Assembly (NCBI GenBank): GCA_036961345.1
Contig: JBALVT010000111.1
Span: 1-13,813, forward strand
DNA: 13,813 nt
Source: JBALVT01 sp036961345
GTDB lineage: Bacteria > Pseudomonadota > Gammaproteobacteria > Pseudomonadales > Halieaceae
Direction: 5' to 3'
Of the stretch, positions 1-6,298 are shown piece after piece (position 1 is the stretch's first letter; each line of letters opens with the position of its first letter). Position numbers and translations under genes: made by a program. A model generated the notes under the pieces. That model was not told where the DNA came from. It saw only the letters and a list, made by a program, of their open reading frames with translations, and made no database searches.

Positions 1-1506
1 ATGTTGTCCTATTACATCCTCAAGACCATCCGCGAACCGCTGTTGCTCAGCCTTGAAGCTGCCTCAGCGAAAAGCTATGCCTACGCGGTAACGGCTTTGC
101 TCCTGCTTTTGTTGGTGCCTGTGTACGGACTGGTCTTTCGCCACACCAGCAAGAGACAACTGACCCGCTATATTACGGGTTTCTTTTTATTCAATCTGCT
201 GGCCTTTTATGTTTTGGGTCGTGCCGGCATCAACATAGGTTTTGTCTATTACGTCTGGGTAGGCATATTCAGTGTGATGATCACGGCCCAGTTCTGGGGT
301 TTTGCCGCCGATAGTTACAATGTTAAAAGTGGTCAGCGCCTGTTTCCCCTTATCATGGTAGGTGCGACCCTGGGTGGACTGGCCGCGCCTGCCCTGAGTG
401 CCCTCCTGTTCACACGCATCGGTCCCTGGCCCCTGATGTTGGTCGCCATGGGTTTGCTGGCAATGACCATCCCCCTGGTGGGTTGGGGGCAAAATGCCAT
501 ACCTCAAGGGTCGCGTGGGCATCAAACCGCTGCCGATGAGCCAGAACACGGTGGCTTCTGGAGCGGGATTTCCCTGGTGTTCAATGATCGCTACCTGTTT
601 TTGCTGGCGGTACTGGTTGTCCTGTTGAATTGGGTTAACACCACCGGTGAGTATATTCTCGCGGAATTGGTTGTGCGCTACGCTGATAACCTGGTCGCCG
701 GCGACCCCAAGCTCATCAAATCTGACATTATCGCGACGTTTTACGGCTCGTTTTTTTCAGTCGTCAATTTACTCGCCCTGCTGTTGCAGGTATTTGTTGT
801 CGCCAGGGTTATCCGCTGGATCGGTGTCAGGGGGGCGATACTTGTGCTACCTGTCATCGCTTTTTTTGGCTATGGCATGGTGGTGTTCATTCCCATTTTC
901 AGCATTATCAAGTTGGTAAAGATACTCGAAAACTCCACCGATTACTCCTTGATGAATACCGCGCGCCACGCGCTTTACCTGCCCTTGAGTCCTGCCAAGA
1001 AATACGAGGGAAAAACCACTATCGAGGCATTTTTCTGGCGCTTTGGTGACCTGGCACAAGCCGGTGCGATCTATATTGGCCTGAACTGGTTTCACTTTGA
1101 TGTTGGTGACTTTGCCATCATCAATATGGTTTTGGCGCTGATTTGGCTGGGTGTAGCGTTTGCGCTCTCCCGGCACTACCATGAACGGGAGCAAGCTGCG
1201 GGTGGAAACCTTCCACCACAGCTCGTGCATCATATCGAGGACTACGTGATCGAATCAGGACAAACATTTTCCTTCGAATTGCCAGCGGCTACGTTTGTTG
1301 ACCCCGATGAGGGTGATGTGCTGAACTTTACAGCGTGTCTGGACAACCATCAGGCGCTACCGGAATGGCTGCTCTTCAATTCGGAAGTCCTGGCGTTCCA
1401 CGGCCTGGCGCCTCTCGAGGCGGGTGCTGTTGTCGATGTCATTTTGCGCGCCACGGATTATGATGGCGCCTGGGCGGAAGGCAGGATGCATATCAAGATA
1501 CAATAG
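1..1506 (+). CDS. MFS / NTP:NDP-exchange-like transporter with C-terminal cadherin-like domain (5'-partial)
   Basis: This is a polytopic inner-membrane protein of the ATP:ADP antiporter-like MFS family (COG3202 type). The first visible residues (SYYILKTIREPLLLS) match the motif that in this family lies inside the first membrane helix. The true start is therefore probably upstream of the window, and the ATG at base 1 is likely an internal Met. Hydrophobic segments follow at roughly residues 29-47, 58-73, 80-97, 114-137, 143-162, 197-214, 246-270, 278-303 and 370-389. A family-like loop rich in charged residues (about 307-350, ending RFGD) precedes the last helices. Residues about 409-501 are soluble and look like a dystroglycan-type cadherin (CADG/He_PIG) domain, with FVDPDEGD, LPEWLLF and ATDYDG. 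That is not usual for this transporter family. The substrate is unknown, and nucleotide exchange is not implied. The cytochrome gene follows after 46 bases on the same strand. Confidence 0.85.
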   Translation: MLSYYILKTIREPLLLSLEAASAKSYAYAVTALLLLLLVPVYGLVFRHTSKRQLTRYITGFFLFNLLAFYVLGRAGINIGFVYYVWVGIFSVMITAQFWGFAADSYNVKSGQRLFPLIMVGATLGGLAAPALSALLFTRIGPWPLMLVAMGLLAMTIPLVGWGQNAIPQGSRGHQTAADEPEHGGFWSGISLVFNDRYLFLLAVLVVLLNWVNTTGEYILAELVVRYADNLVAGDPKLIKSDIIATFYGSFFSVVNLLALLLQVFVVARVIRWIGVRGAILVLPVIAFFGYGMVVFIPIFSIIKLVKILENSTDYSLMNTARHALYLPLSPAKKYEGKTTIEAFFWRFGDLAQAGAIYIGLNWFHFDVGDFAIINMVLALIWLGVAFALSRHYHEREQAAGGNLPPQLVHHIEDYVIESGQTFSFELPAATFVDPDEGDVLNFTACLDNHQALPEWLLFNSEVLAFHGLAPLEAGAVVDVILRATDYDGAWAEGRMHIKIQ

Positions 1507-1552
1507 TGGTCACCGCAGGTGGCATGGATCAACGATCAGCGGGAGAACAGTT

Positions 1553-1891
1553 ATGCGTAATCTGATTGGCATGGGTTTGCTGTTAAGTTCAGTGGCCTCT
1601 ATGGGCGCCGATGGCACCACTTCCCAGAGGATGGAAGATGGCCACAGGGTCTATATGGAGGCCTGTGCCAGCTGCCATGATAGCGGGGTAGACGGCGCAC
1701 CCATCACAGGCCAGACAAAACAGTGGTCGGATCGCTCCCACCTGTGGGAGGCGGTATTGTTTGAACACGCCAACGCGGGTTATCTGAGCATGCCTGGCAA
1801 AGGAGGCAAGCAGGAGTTGAGTGAATACGATGTCGATGCAGCCGCTGAGTATATGTTAAACGTATCCCACCCAGATCTTCCTGAGGATTGA
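1553..1891 (+). CDS. Small periplasmic c-type cytochrome (cytochrome c5-like)
   Basis: This 112-residue protein is a single-haem electron carrier. A signal peptide spans about residues 1-19 (hydrophobic core GMGLLLSSVASMGA), so it is exported to the periplasm. The haem-binding motif is CASCH at residues 38-42. The likely axial methionine is Met80 in SMPGKGG, resembling the MPxKGG motif of cytochrome c5. The second cysteine pair found in some c5 proteins is absent. The ATG at 1553 is chosen because GGGAGAA lies just upstream (1541-1547) and gives a clean signal peptide. The frame is open further 5', but that part overlaps the transporter and is not signal-like. The redox partner is unknown. 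It may be cotranscribed with the upstream transporter, although no functional link is evident. It converges with the minus-strand gene ending at 1904. Confidence 0.87.
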   Translation: MRNLIGMGLLLSSVASMGADGTTSQRMEDGHRVYMEACASCHDSGVDGAPITGQTKQWSDRSHLWEAVLFEHANAGYLSMPGKGGKQELSEYDVDAAAEYMLNVSHPDLPED

Positions 1892-1903
1892 GTAAACTCT
1901 GCC

Positions 1904-2182
1904 CTAGAGCGATTTACCCTTACGCAAAATGTCGATCCAGGGGTAAAGCAAAGTGACAGCAATAGCAGTTCCGGCTCCGGCTTTGCTGTGCGGCCATATG
2001 ATTATGGCCGTTGCAAAACCCAGCGTCGCCGTGATTACGGAGCCTATAATCACGCCACGCAGACGGGCACGAAATATTTCTTGTCCCTGCTGTATCGCCA
2101 AATACACCAATGGCCCGCCTATATGCATTGGCAGAAAAAACACAAAGGCGATTGCCCACACGGCCCAGTCCGTTTCCTTCAT
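1904..2182 (-). CDS. Small inner-membrane protein of unknown function
   Basis: This is a 92-residue protein that I do not recognise. It has three hydrophobic stretches: about residues 8-29 (WAIAFVFFLPMHIGGPLVYLAI), 43-62 (LRGVIIGSVITATLGFATAI) and 71-84. Short basic loops (ARLR, LRKGK) are consistent with a multi-pass inner-membrane protein. Its ATG overlaps the TGA of the upstream acyltransferase-like gene as ATGA (2179-2182), so translation is probably coupled and the two products may act together. It ends 12 bases from the stop of the converging cytochrome gene. The opposite-strand frames here are Pro/His/Arg-rich and do not look like proteins, while this frame gives a coherent membrane pattern. 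Confidence 0.7.
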   Translation of the reverse strand: MKETDWAVWAIAFVFFLPMHIGGPLVYLAIQQGQEIFRARLRGVIIGSVITATLGFATAIIIWPHSKAGAGTAIAVTLLYPWIDILRKGKSL

Positions 2183-2496
2183 CGCTCAAGTGCCCCGGCA
2201 ATAACCCCTCTTGTCATATCACGCAATGTATCCACGTCCATCCCGGCAACCACCTCACTGGTGATGGGTGCATGAAAAATCATCTGTGCACGTCCGGGTC
2301 GCAAGCCCATGCCAATCACGTCGACGCGCGACGGTACGAGATACATAAGCCCTCTCCCCCAAGCTTGGCCAAACCAACGGCTGGCATAGCGCGGGCTAAA
2401 GGGTGCAACAAGCGCCACTCCCCCGAAGCACATAGCGGTCCAAAGCAGCAGCCAGGGTATGTAAATAAAATATCGATACAATCTATAGAAGATCAT
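2179..2496 (-). CDS. Acyltransferase (PlsC/LPLAT)-like protein lacking the catalytic core
   Basis: This is a 105-residue protein. Residues 1-62 resemble the N-terminus of 1-acylglycerol-3-phosphate acyltransferases: a membrane helix (about 11-31), a basic stretch, then a strand ending RVDVIGM. Residues about 64-105 resemble the C-terminal tail of the same family (RPGRAQMIFHAPIT, then DVDTLRDMTRGVI). The roughly 110-140 residues normally between them are missing, including the NHxxxxD catalytic motif and the FPEGTR motif. The frame is kept across the junction near residue 62-66, so this looks like an in-frame internal deletion or a miniaturised relative. It should not be an active acyltransferase. 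A modest GGA lies 7 bases before the ATG. The gene is fourth in a minus-strand series and overlaps the next small membrane protein. The family assignment comes from reading the motifs only. Confidence 0.6.
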   Translation of the reverse strand: MIFYRLYRYFIYIPWLLLWTAMCFGGVALVAPFSPRYASRWFGQAWGRGLMYLVPSRVDVIGMGLRPGRAQMIFHAPITSEVVAGMDVDTLRDMTRGVIAGALER

Positions 2497-2537
2497 GAAT
2501 GGTCCAGTATAGGCCGGTTCGAATAGCGTATTTAGGA

Positions 2538-3182
2538 CTAGAGTGCACCCGCTAAACTATTTAGCTGGTCGGCAAACGGATCTTCATCGGCATTTCGATG
2601 CCAAGTGTACTCCGCGCCATTGGCAATCCCGTCCGCCATTTCCTGCCCAAACAGCCTGGCTATGATTGCCAGCGCCATATCTGTACCCGCTGAGACACCT
2701 GAGGATGTTACCACTGGTCCATCATCCACCCACCTCGCGCGCTCCTGCCAATCCACTTTATCGGAGCTGGATGTCGCCAGGGAAAAAAACTGCTTGTTTG
2801 ATGTCGCCTTGTGGCCGTCGAGAACACCCGCCTTGGCAAGCAGGGCCGAGCCAGAACACACCGAGGCTGTTATCTTTGCGGTTGCCGCTCGGCTTGCGAG
2901 AAAATCCAGCATAAGCGGATTTTCGAGTTCCGGTATGGTGCCCAAACCGCCGGGCAAAAGCAGTAAATCCAGTGCCGGTGCATCATCAAAACTGTAATCC
3001 GCATTCACCGTAGGCATTTTTGCGCCCGACATGGAGCCTGCCAATATCGGACCTGCTCGCTGCGCAATCATGACCACCTCCAGTTCTTCCGGAGGCAATG
3101 CTGTAAACATCTCAAGGGGGCCAAACAAATCGAGAAGTTCAAAACCCTCGTACAAAATTGCGCCCAATATTAGTTTCGCCAT
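2538..3182 (-). CDS. DJ-1/PfpI family protein (isonitrile hydratase-like)
   Basis: This is a 214-residue cytoplasmic protein of the DJ-1/PfpI (class I glutamine amidotransferase-like) superfamily. The nucleophile elbow is SVCSGSALLA, with Cys109 as the expected reactive residue. The N-terminal YEGFELLDLFGPLEMF carries Asp18, where isonitrile hydratases (InhA type) have their conserved Asp. LLLLPGG (73-79) and TSSGVSAGTDMAL (159-171) are also typical. The usual TTHW after the elbow is replaced by ATSNKQ, so the exact activity is uncertain. Possibilities include isonitrile hydratase, glyoxalase/chaperone-like activity, or a regulator lacking its HTH half. A clear AGAGGA sits about 8 bases before the ATG. 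The gene follows the hydrolase gene by 28 bases, so cotranscription is likely. Confidence 0.88.
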   Translation of the reverse strand: MAKLILGAILYEGFELLDLFGPLEMFTALPPEELEVVMIAQRAGPILAGSMSGAKMPTVNADYSFDDAPALDLLLLPGGLGTIPELENPLMLDFLASRAATAKITASVCSGSALLAKAGVLDGHKATSNKQFFSLATSSSDKVDWQERARWVDDGPVVTSSGVSAGTDMALAIIARLFGQEMADGIANGAEYTWHRNADEDPFADQLNSLAGAL

Positions 3183-3210
3183 GCTGTAGTCCTCTGTTTA
3201 ATATCTCTCA

Positions 3211-4734
3211 CTATTCAATTACCTGGCTACGCCATTGCTGCGGTGCCCAGTCAATCATCTGTTGGGCATCAAGCGGAAGAATAAATCCCGCTTCTACAGC
3301 TGACTCGGCTGCCTGTGTAACAGCATCAACATAGCCCGCCTCATCAATATAGCGAGTTACAAGCTGGTCGGCGCTGAACAATATAGTCGTGCCAAACAAG
3401 CCACAAAAGCTTTCTCCCACCTGTCCCAGACCAGACAGTACTGCCACTGGGGCATCCACATAGGGGGTGCGGATACCGCCCAGCACATTGCCCAGATCAT
3501 CGAGCACAAAGCTGGACAGGTCGTCAGACACCTGCAGCAATTCGCCGGTTGGCGGCTCTGAGCCATCTTTGATCCAACGGTTCACTGCATCCAGCGCGGC
3601 GTTGAACACGTAGTGCGCGTGACCGGAGTTCATGGGAAAGGAACACTGGATGAAGCCCTGTACGGTGCTCACCTCCACAACGGCGGCGAACGAGGGGTCA
3701 ACCCCGGTATCCTGCCATCCGCCTGAGGTGGAGTAGGCATCGCCATGGGCCGTGCCGGCCACCTCCCACAGCCTCAGCAGTTCCGTGTCGTCCTGGCGGA
3801 TAGTGACAGAGTTCAGCGTTCCTCGAAGCAGGTCCGTTTCGGTCTGGAACGTCAGCACGGGCACGTTGAGATCAGTGCGAATTAGAACTTCGGGAGGCGT
3901 TTCGATCGTAACCTGCGGGTCCTGGGAAAGGGCCGACGAATACTCACCCCTACTGTGCACGATGTACCCGTCAAAGGGGTTATAAAGCGGATGAATCGCA
4001 TTGACATAGGTCGTCATTCTGAAGGCAGACTGGGATTCGCCTGCCCCTATCAGGACCTCCTCCGCCAGACCATTGAGCATATCTATATTGCCTGGGTTGC
4101 GAAGAGCCTCGGCTACCTGCGAAAAAATATCGTAAGAGAAGCTGTCTCCCGGGTGCACCAATGCCTCGTAGCGCTCTTCATTCACCGCCTTGAGGTGGAA
4201 GGGAGCCAGTGCCGGTTCTCGTCCATAGATTCCGACATACTGCGCCGTCACCCCGACCCAGACGTAGCCCTCGCGGATGATTTCCACGTGAGCATTGTCC
4301 CACTCCGGCGTGACATCGAAGCCGGCACTGACATTCATCCATTCGACTAGAACCGTGCCGTTGAAGTCGGTGGCATCCACCGGCCGGCGGACCAGCACTC
4401 GGGTGGTGTAAGCGGCAGTTTCGCCCGCTTCGACATCCCAGGCACCATCGCGCAGTAGCTCACCGGTATTGGTAAATGCGCTCGCCGTTCCCGCAATGAA
4501 ATATTCCTGCTGCTCGTAGCCCACGCTCTCCAGGTCAAACAGGCCGAAATTCAGCGGCTCGCCAATATCGGGCGGCAGGCTAATCTGCGTACTGCCTATC
4601 GGCAGGAAATTCGGCACAGCGGGCACCGGAACCTCACTGATTTTGTGATTCGTACCATCACTACAACCCATCAAAAAAGTCACAACAAAATACAGCCCTG
4701 CGGCAAAAATAGAGCGCCCTGATAGTTTCGTCAA
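3211..4734 (-). CDS. Lipoprotein alpha/beta hydrolase (PF20091-type)
   Basis: This 507-residue protein is predicted to be an exported lipid-anchored hydrolase. The N-terminus has a hydrophobic signal followed by a lipobox LMGC (residues 21-24), so Cys24 would be acylated. The residue after it is Ser, not Asp, which favours sorting to the outer membrane under the E. coli rule. The body matches the 'alpha/beta hydrolase domain' family: GESQS (232-236) is the nucleophile elbow with Ser234, Glu299 or Asp301 in FQTETD is the acid candidate, and His330 in VAGTAHGD is the likely catalytic His. Other family marks are VLVEWMNVS and GHAHYVFNAALDAVNRW. The probable start is TTG; CAGG lies about 10 bases upstream and no earlier start is in frame. 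The substrate is likely an ester or lactone, but this is not determinable. It lies 78 bases after the XRE regulator and just before the PfpI gene. Confidence 0.85.
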   Translation of the reverse strand: MTKLSGRSIFAAGLYFVVTFLMGCSDGTNHKISEVPVPAVPNFLPIGSTQISLPPDIGEPLNFGLFDLESVGYEQQEYFIAGTASAFTNTGELLRDGAWDVEAGETAAYTTRVLVRRPVDATDFNGTVLVEWMNVSAGFDVTPEWDNAHVEIIREGYVWVGVTAQYVGIYGREPALAPFHLKAVNEERYEALVHPGDSFSYDIFSQVAEALRNPGNIDMLNGLAEEVLIGAGESQSAFRMTTYVNAIHPLYNPFDGYIVHSRGEYSSALSQDPQVTIETPPEVLIRTDLNVPVLTFQTETDLLRGTLNSVTIRQDDTELLRLWEVAGTAHGDAYSTSGGWQDTGVDPSFAAVVEVSTVQGFIQCSFPMNSGHAHYVFNAALDAVNRWIKDGSEPPTGELLQVSDDLSSFVLDDLGNVLGGIRTPYVDAPVAVLSGLGQVGESFCGLFGTTILFSADQLVTRYIDEAGYVDAVTQAAESAVEAGFILPLDAQQMIDWAPQQWRSQVIE

Positions 4735-4775
4735 AAAGTTTCTACCTGTTCCAGTTTATTTTTTTGGCCGCGAGC

Positions 4776-4803
4776 AGTGTAGCACTACCTTATCCATAGG
4801 CAA
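4776..4803 (-). promoter_or_regulatory. Weak candidate promoter for the hydrolase gene
   Basis: On the minus strand TTGCCT (4803-4798) and TACACT (4781-4776) are separated by 16 bases, each matching 4 of 6 positions of the sigma-70 consensus. It would allow the hydrolase-PfpI genes to be read separately from the regulator. The match is weak and could be chance. Confidence 0.22.
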
Positions 4804-4812
4804 TGCCTGGGT

Positions 4813-5640
4813 CTAATGGTCTGACGATAAGTTTTGAAAGATCGCTGCGGTATCTTTATCGGAGGGGTAAAATGCCTCTATGCGGAGCTCTTCAGTAGTA
4901 ATATCCTGGGGAGTTCCGAACGTGGTGATAACCGAAAAGAGACTCAGGTTCAAACCATTGACAGAAATTTCCAGTGGCAAAACCGGCATCAAGTGCGACC
5001 TGCTCTCTCCCACCTCGGCAACTGGGCCGGCCAGGGCAATGATTTTTTCAAATTTTTCCTGCATTCTCGGATCGCCTGAAGCCAGAGCCTCACGTTTTAA
5101 ACGCCGAATGAATTCAGGTGCGGCGGCCTCCCAATTGGCGATATAGGGGCGCAGCCCCTGGGGGTGTAGTGTTAAGAGCGCAAGATTGTGCTCTCCATCA
5201 TCACCGATCGAACGCCATACGGCCTCGCTATCTCCCGCCAGGGAAAACATAAGGTCAGCGCCGCGATTCTTCATTCGCACATTCCACAGTCGATCCACCA
5301 CAACCGCAGGCATCGGATCGTGGTGATCCAGGATAGTGCGTATAACATCAAATACTGCCGACATGGCCGGCTCATCAAGTGCCTTTTCCGTATAGACGTT
5401 GGCAAACCCCGCGGTTTGCAAAAAGGTATTGCGCTCGCGCAGTGGTATCTCCATAGCCTCGGAAAGCCTAATAACCATTTCTCTGCTGGGTTTGCTACGA
5501 CCGGTTTCCAGCCAGCTTACATGGCGTTGAGACACGTTAGCCGCAAGAGCTAATTCCAGTTGGGACAGTTTTCTATACCGTCGCCAGGAGCGGAAATAGT
5601 CATTAAATTCAACATCTTGTAAATTTCCAATCGATTGCAT
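4813..5640 (-). CDS. XRE-family transcriptional regulator with MmyB-like ligand-binding domain
   Basis: This is a 275-residue DNA-binding regulator. An XRE helix-turn-helix spans about residues 14-70 (SQLELALAANVSQRHVSWLE is the HTH core). A C-terminal MmyB-like ligand-binding domain follows (about 88-275), a PAS-like fold; the characterised family member MltR has been reported to bind a fatty acid. The family signature FGTPQDITTEELRIEAFYPS is near the end. The ATG at 5640 is preferred: GGAAG lies 11 bases upstream, and the longer form from 5670 has no ribosome site. A -10-like hexamer also overlaps that upstream ATG. The gene is divergent from a small membrane-protein gene, and the palindrome at 5692-5718 is a likely autoregulatory operator. 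Downstream on the same strand are the lipoprotein hydrolase and PfpI genes, its most likely targets. The ligand is unknown. Confidence 0.9.
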   Translation of the reverse strand: MQSIGNLQDVEFNDYFRSWRRYRKLSQLELALAANVSQRHVSWLETGRSKPSREMVIRLSEAMEIPLRERNTFLQTAGFANVYTEKALDEPAMSAVFDVIRTILDHHDPMPAVVVDRLWNVRMKNRGADLMFSLAGDSEAVWRSIGDDGEHNLALLTLHPQGLRPYIANWEAAAPEFIRRLKREALASGDPRMQEKFEKIIALAGPVAEVGESRSHLMPVLPLEISVNGLNLSLFSVITTFGTPQDITTEELRIEAFYPSDKDTAAIFQNLSSDH

Positions 5641-5691
5641 AGACACCGCCACTTCCAATTCAAAGAACATTCAAACAAGTCAGCGGCGCAG

Positions 5692-5718
5692 TTTCAATAA
5701 CCTGTGAGGTAATTGATA
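5692..5718. promoter_or_regulatory. 27-bp inverted repeat, probable operator of the XRE regulator
   Basis: Arms TTTCAATAACCT (5692-5703) and AGGTAATTGATA (5707-5718) flank a GTG centre, and 10 of 12 arm positions are complementary. The site lies between the divergent XRE and small membrane-protein genes. Each arm carries a -35-like hexamer reading outward: TTGATA on the plus strand (5713-5718) and TTGAAA on the minus strand (5697-5692). A dimer bound here would block both promoters. The minus-strand -35 pairs with TTGAAT (5674-5669) at a 17-base spacing. That would put the transcript start near 5662, consistent with translation from 5640. The plus-strand -10 is not convincing. Confidence 0.6.
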
Positions 5719-5811
5719 CGTAGCCGGTGTGCCATCAGTATTACACCAGTGAGCCGGATCACGGCAACCTGTAGCAAGACAAAAAATTAATCAACACCCG
5801 GAGAAAATACC

Positions 5812-6120
5812 ATGCGACTACTTTCAATTTTTCTGCTTGTCCCCTTCGGCATACTCACTGTGTATGCGCTTGTTGATGTCGGTTATATCGGCATTTTTGA
5901 TTATCATCGGCACAGTTCTGCTGGCTGGCAGGTCTTTAGCGATCTGGTCATAGCACTGGTTCTGGTCAGCTGCTGGATCGTCAGTGACGCACGGGCCAAC
6001 AATCGTTCGCCCTGGCCATGGCTTCTTATCACTCTGTTTTTGGGTTCTATCGGCCCATTACTGTATCTGGCATTCAAGCCCAAGGAAAATGCCGAGATGT
6101 CCCAGGCCCTCGCCCAGTAG
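5812..6120 (+). CDS. Small membrane protein, DUF2834-like
   Basis: This is a 102-residue protein with three hydrophobic segments: about residues 4-25, 40-57 and 68-88. The layout is a short N-terminal helix, a loop ending in an F-x-D-x-x-I-A pattern (VFSDLVIALVLV), a charged turn (DARANNRSPWPW), and a last helix with GSIGPLLYL. This resembles the DUF2834 family, whose role is unknown; the match is by eye and moderate. GGAG at 5800-5803 is 8 bases before the ATG and supports the start. The gene is divergent from the XRE regulator with the palindrome between them, so it is probably under that regulator's control. A hairpin follows 11 bases after the stop. Confidence 0.75.
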   Translation: MRLLSIFLLVPFGILTVYALVDVGYIGIFDYHRHSSAGWQVFSDLVIALVLVSCWIVSDARANNRSPWPWLLITLFLGSIGPLLYLAFKPKENAEMSQALAQ

Positions 6121-6131
6121 CCGCTGCCGCT

Positions 6132-6162
6132 GGGGACGACGGGTAAAAACCCGGTCGTCCCC
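6132..6162 (+). terminator. Strong GC-rich hairpin, probable terminator
   Basis: GGGGACGACGGGT (6132-6144) pairs with ACCCGGTCGTCCCC (6149-6162) around an AAAA loop, giving a 13-bp stem with one bulged base. It begins 11 bases after the small membrane-protein stop. The tract after the stem (GATAGCTTGTT) is only partly T-rich, so intrinsic termination may be incomplete. Confidence 0.6.
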
Positions 6163-6288
6163 GATAGCTTGTTAAATACAAAGCTCCCGCCGCGGGAAGT
6201 CTTGTTCCAGCCCTGGTGAATTAGTCAAAAGTATTAAGGCAAAGCTCAGGGTTTTGGATATCATGTCAATTCAATTGCGACCATCACC

Positions 6289-6292
6289 GGAG
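6289..6292 (+). promoter_or_regulatory. Ribosome binding site deciding the SDR start
   Basis: GGAG lies 6 bases before the ATG at 6299. Upstream in-frame starts (TTG at 6254, ATG at 6263) lack a comparable site at good spacing, and they would add about 12-15 residues before the conserved SDR N-terminus. Confidence 0.65.
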
Positions 6293-6298
6293 TATGAC

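Noticed and set aside
2110..2526. Plus-strand open frame of 138 codons opposite the acyltransferase-like and small membrane-protein genes
   Set aside because: The translation is rich in Pro, His, Cys and Arg with no fold-like pattern. The minus-strand frames show membrane helices, family motifs and an ATGA overlap.
3955..4350. Plus-strand open frame of 131 codons inside the lipoprotein hydrolase gene
   Set aside because: It is antisense to a well-supported hydrolase with lipobox and catalytic motifs, and has no family resemblance or ribosome site.
4798..4809. Short dyad AGGCA-A-TGCCT between the regulator and hydrolase genes
   Set aside because: The one-base loop cannot form a hairpin terminator and the arms are too short to call an operator.
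5641..5670. Longer start of the XRE regulator at 5670
   Set aside because: No ribosome site precedes it, and its ATG overlaps a probable -10 hexamer. The ATG at 5640 has GGAAG upstream and leaves the HTH intact.
6185..6197. Short perfect dyad TCCCGC-C-GCGGGA
   Set aside because: With six-base GC-rich arms this can arise by chance. It is not tied to a promoter element.
6254..6298. Upstream TTG/ATG starts for the first SDR
   Set aside because: They lack well-spaced ribosome sites and add residues not expected before the Rossmann fold. GGAG before 6299 is better.
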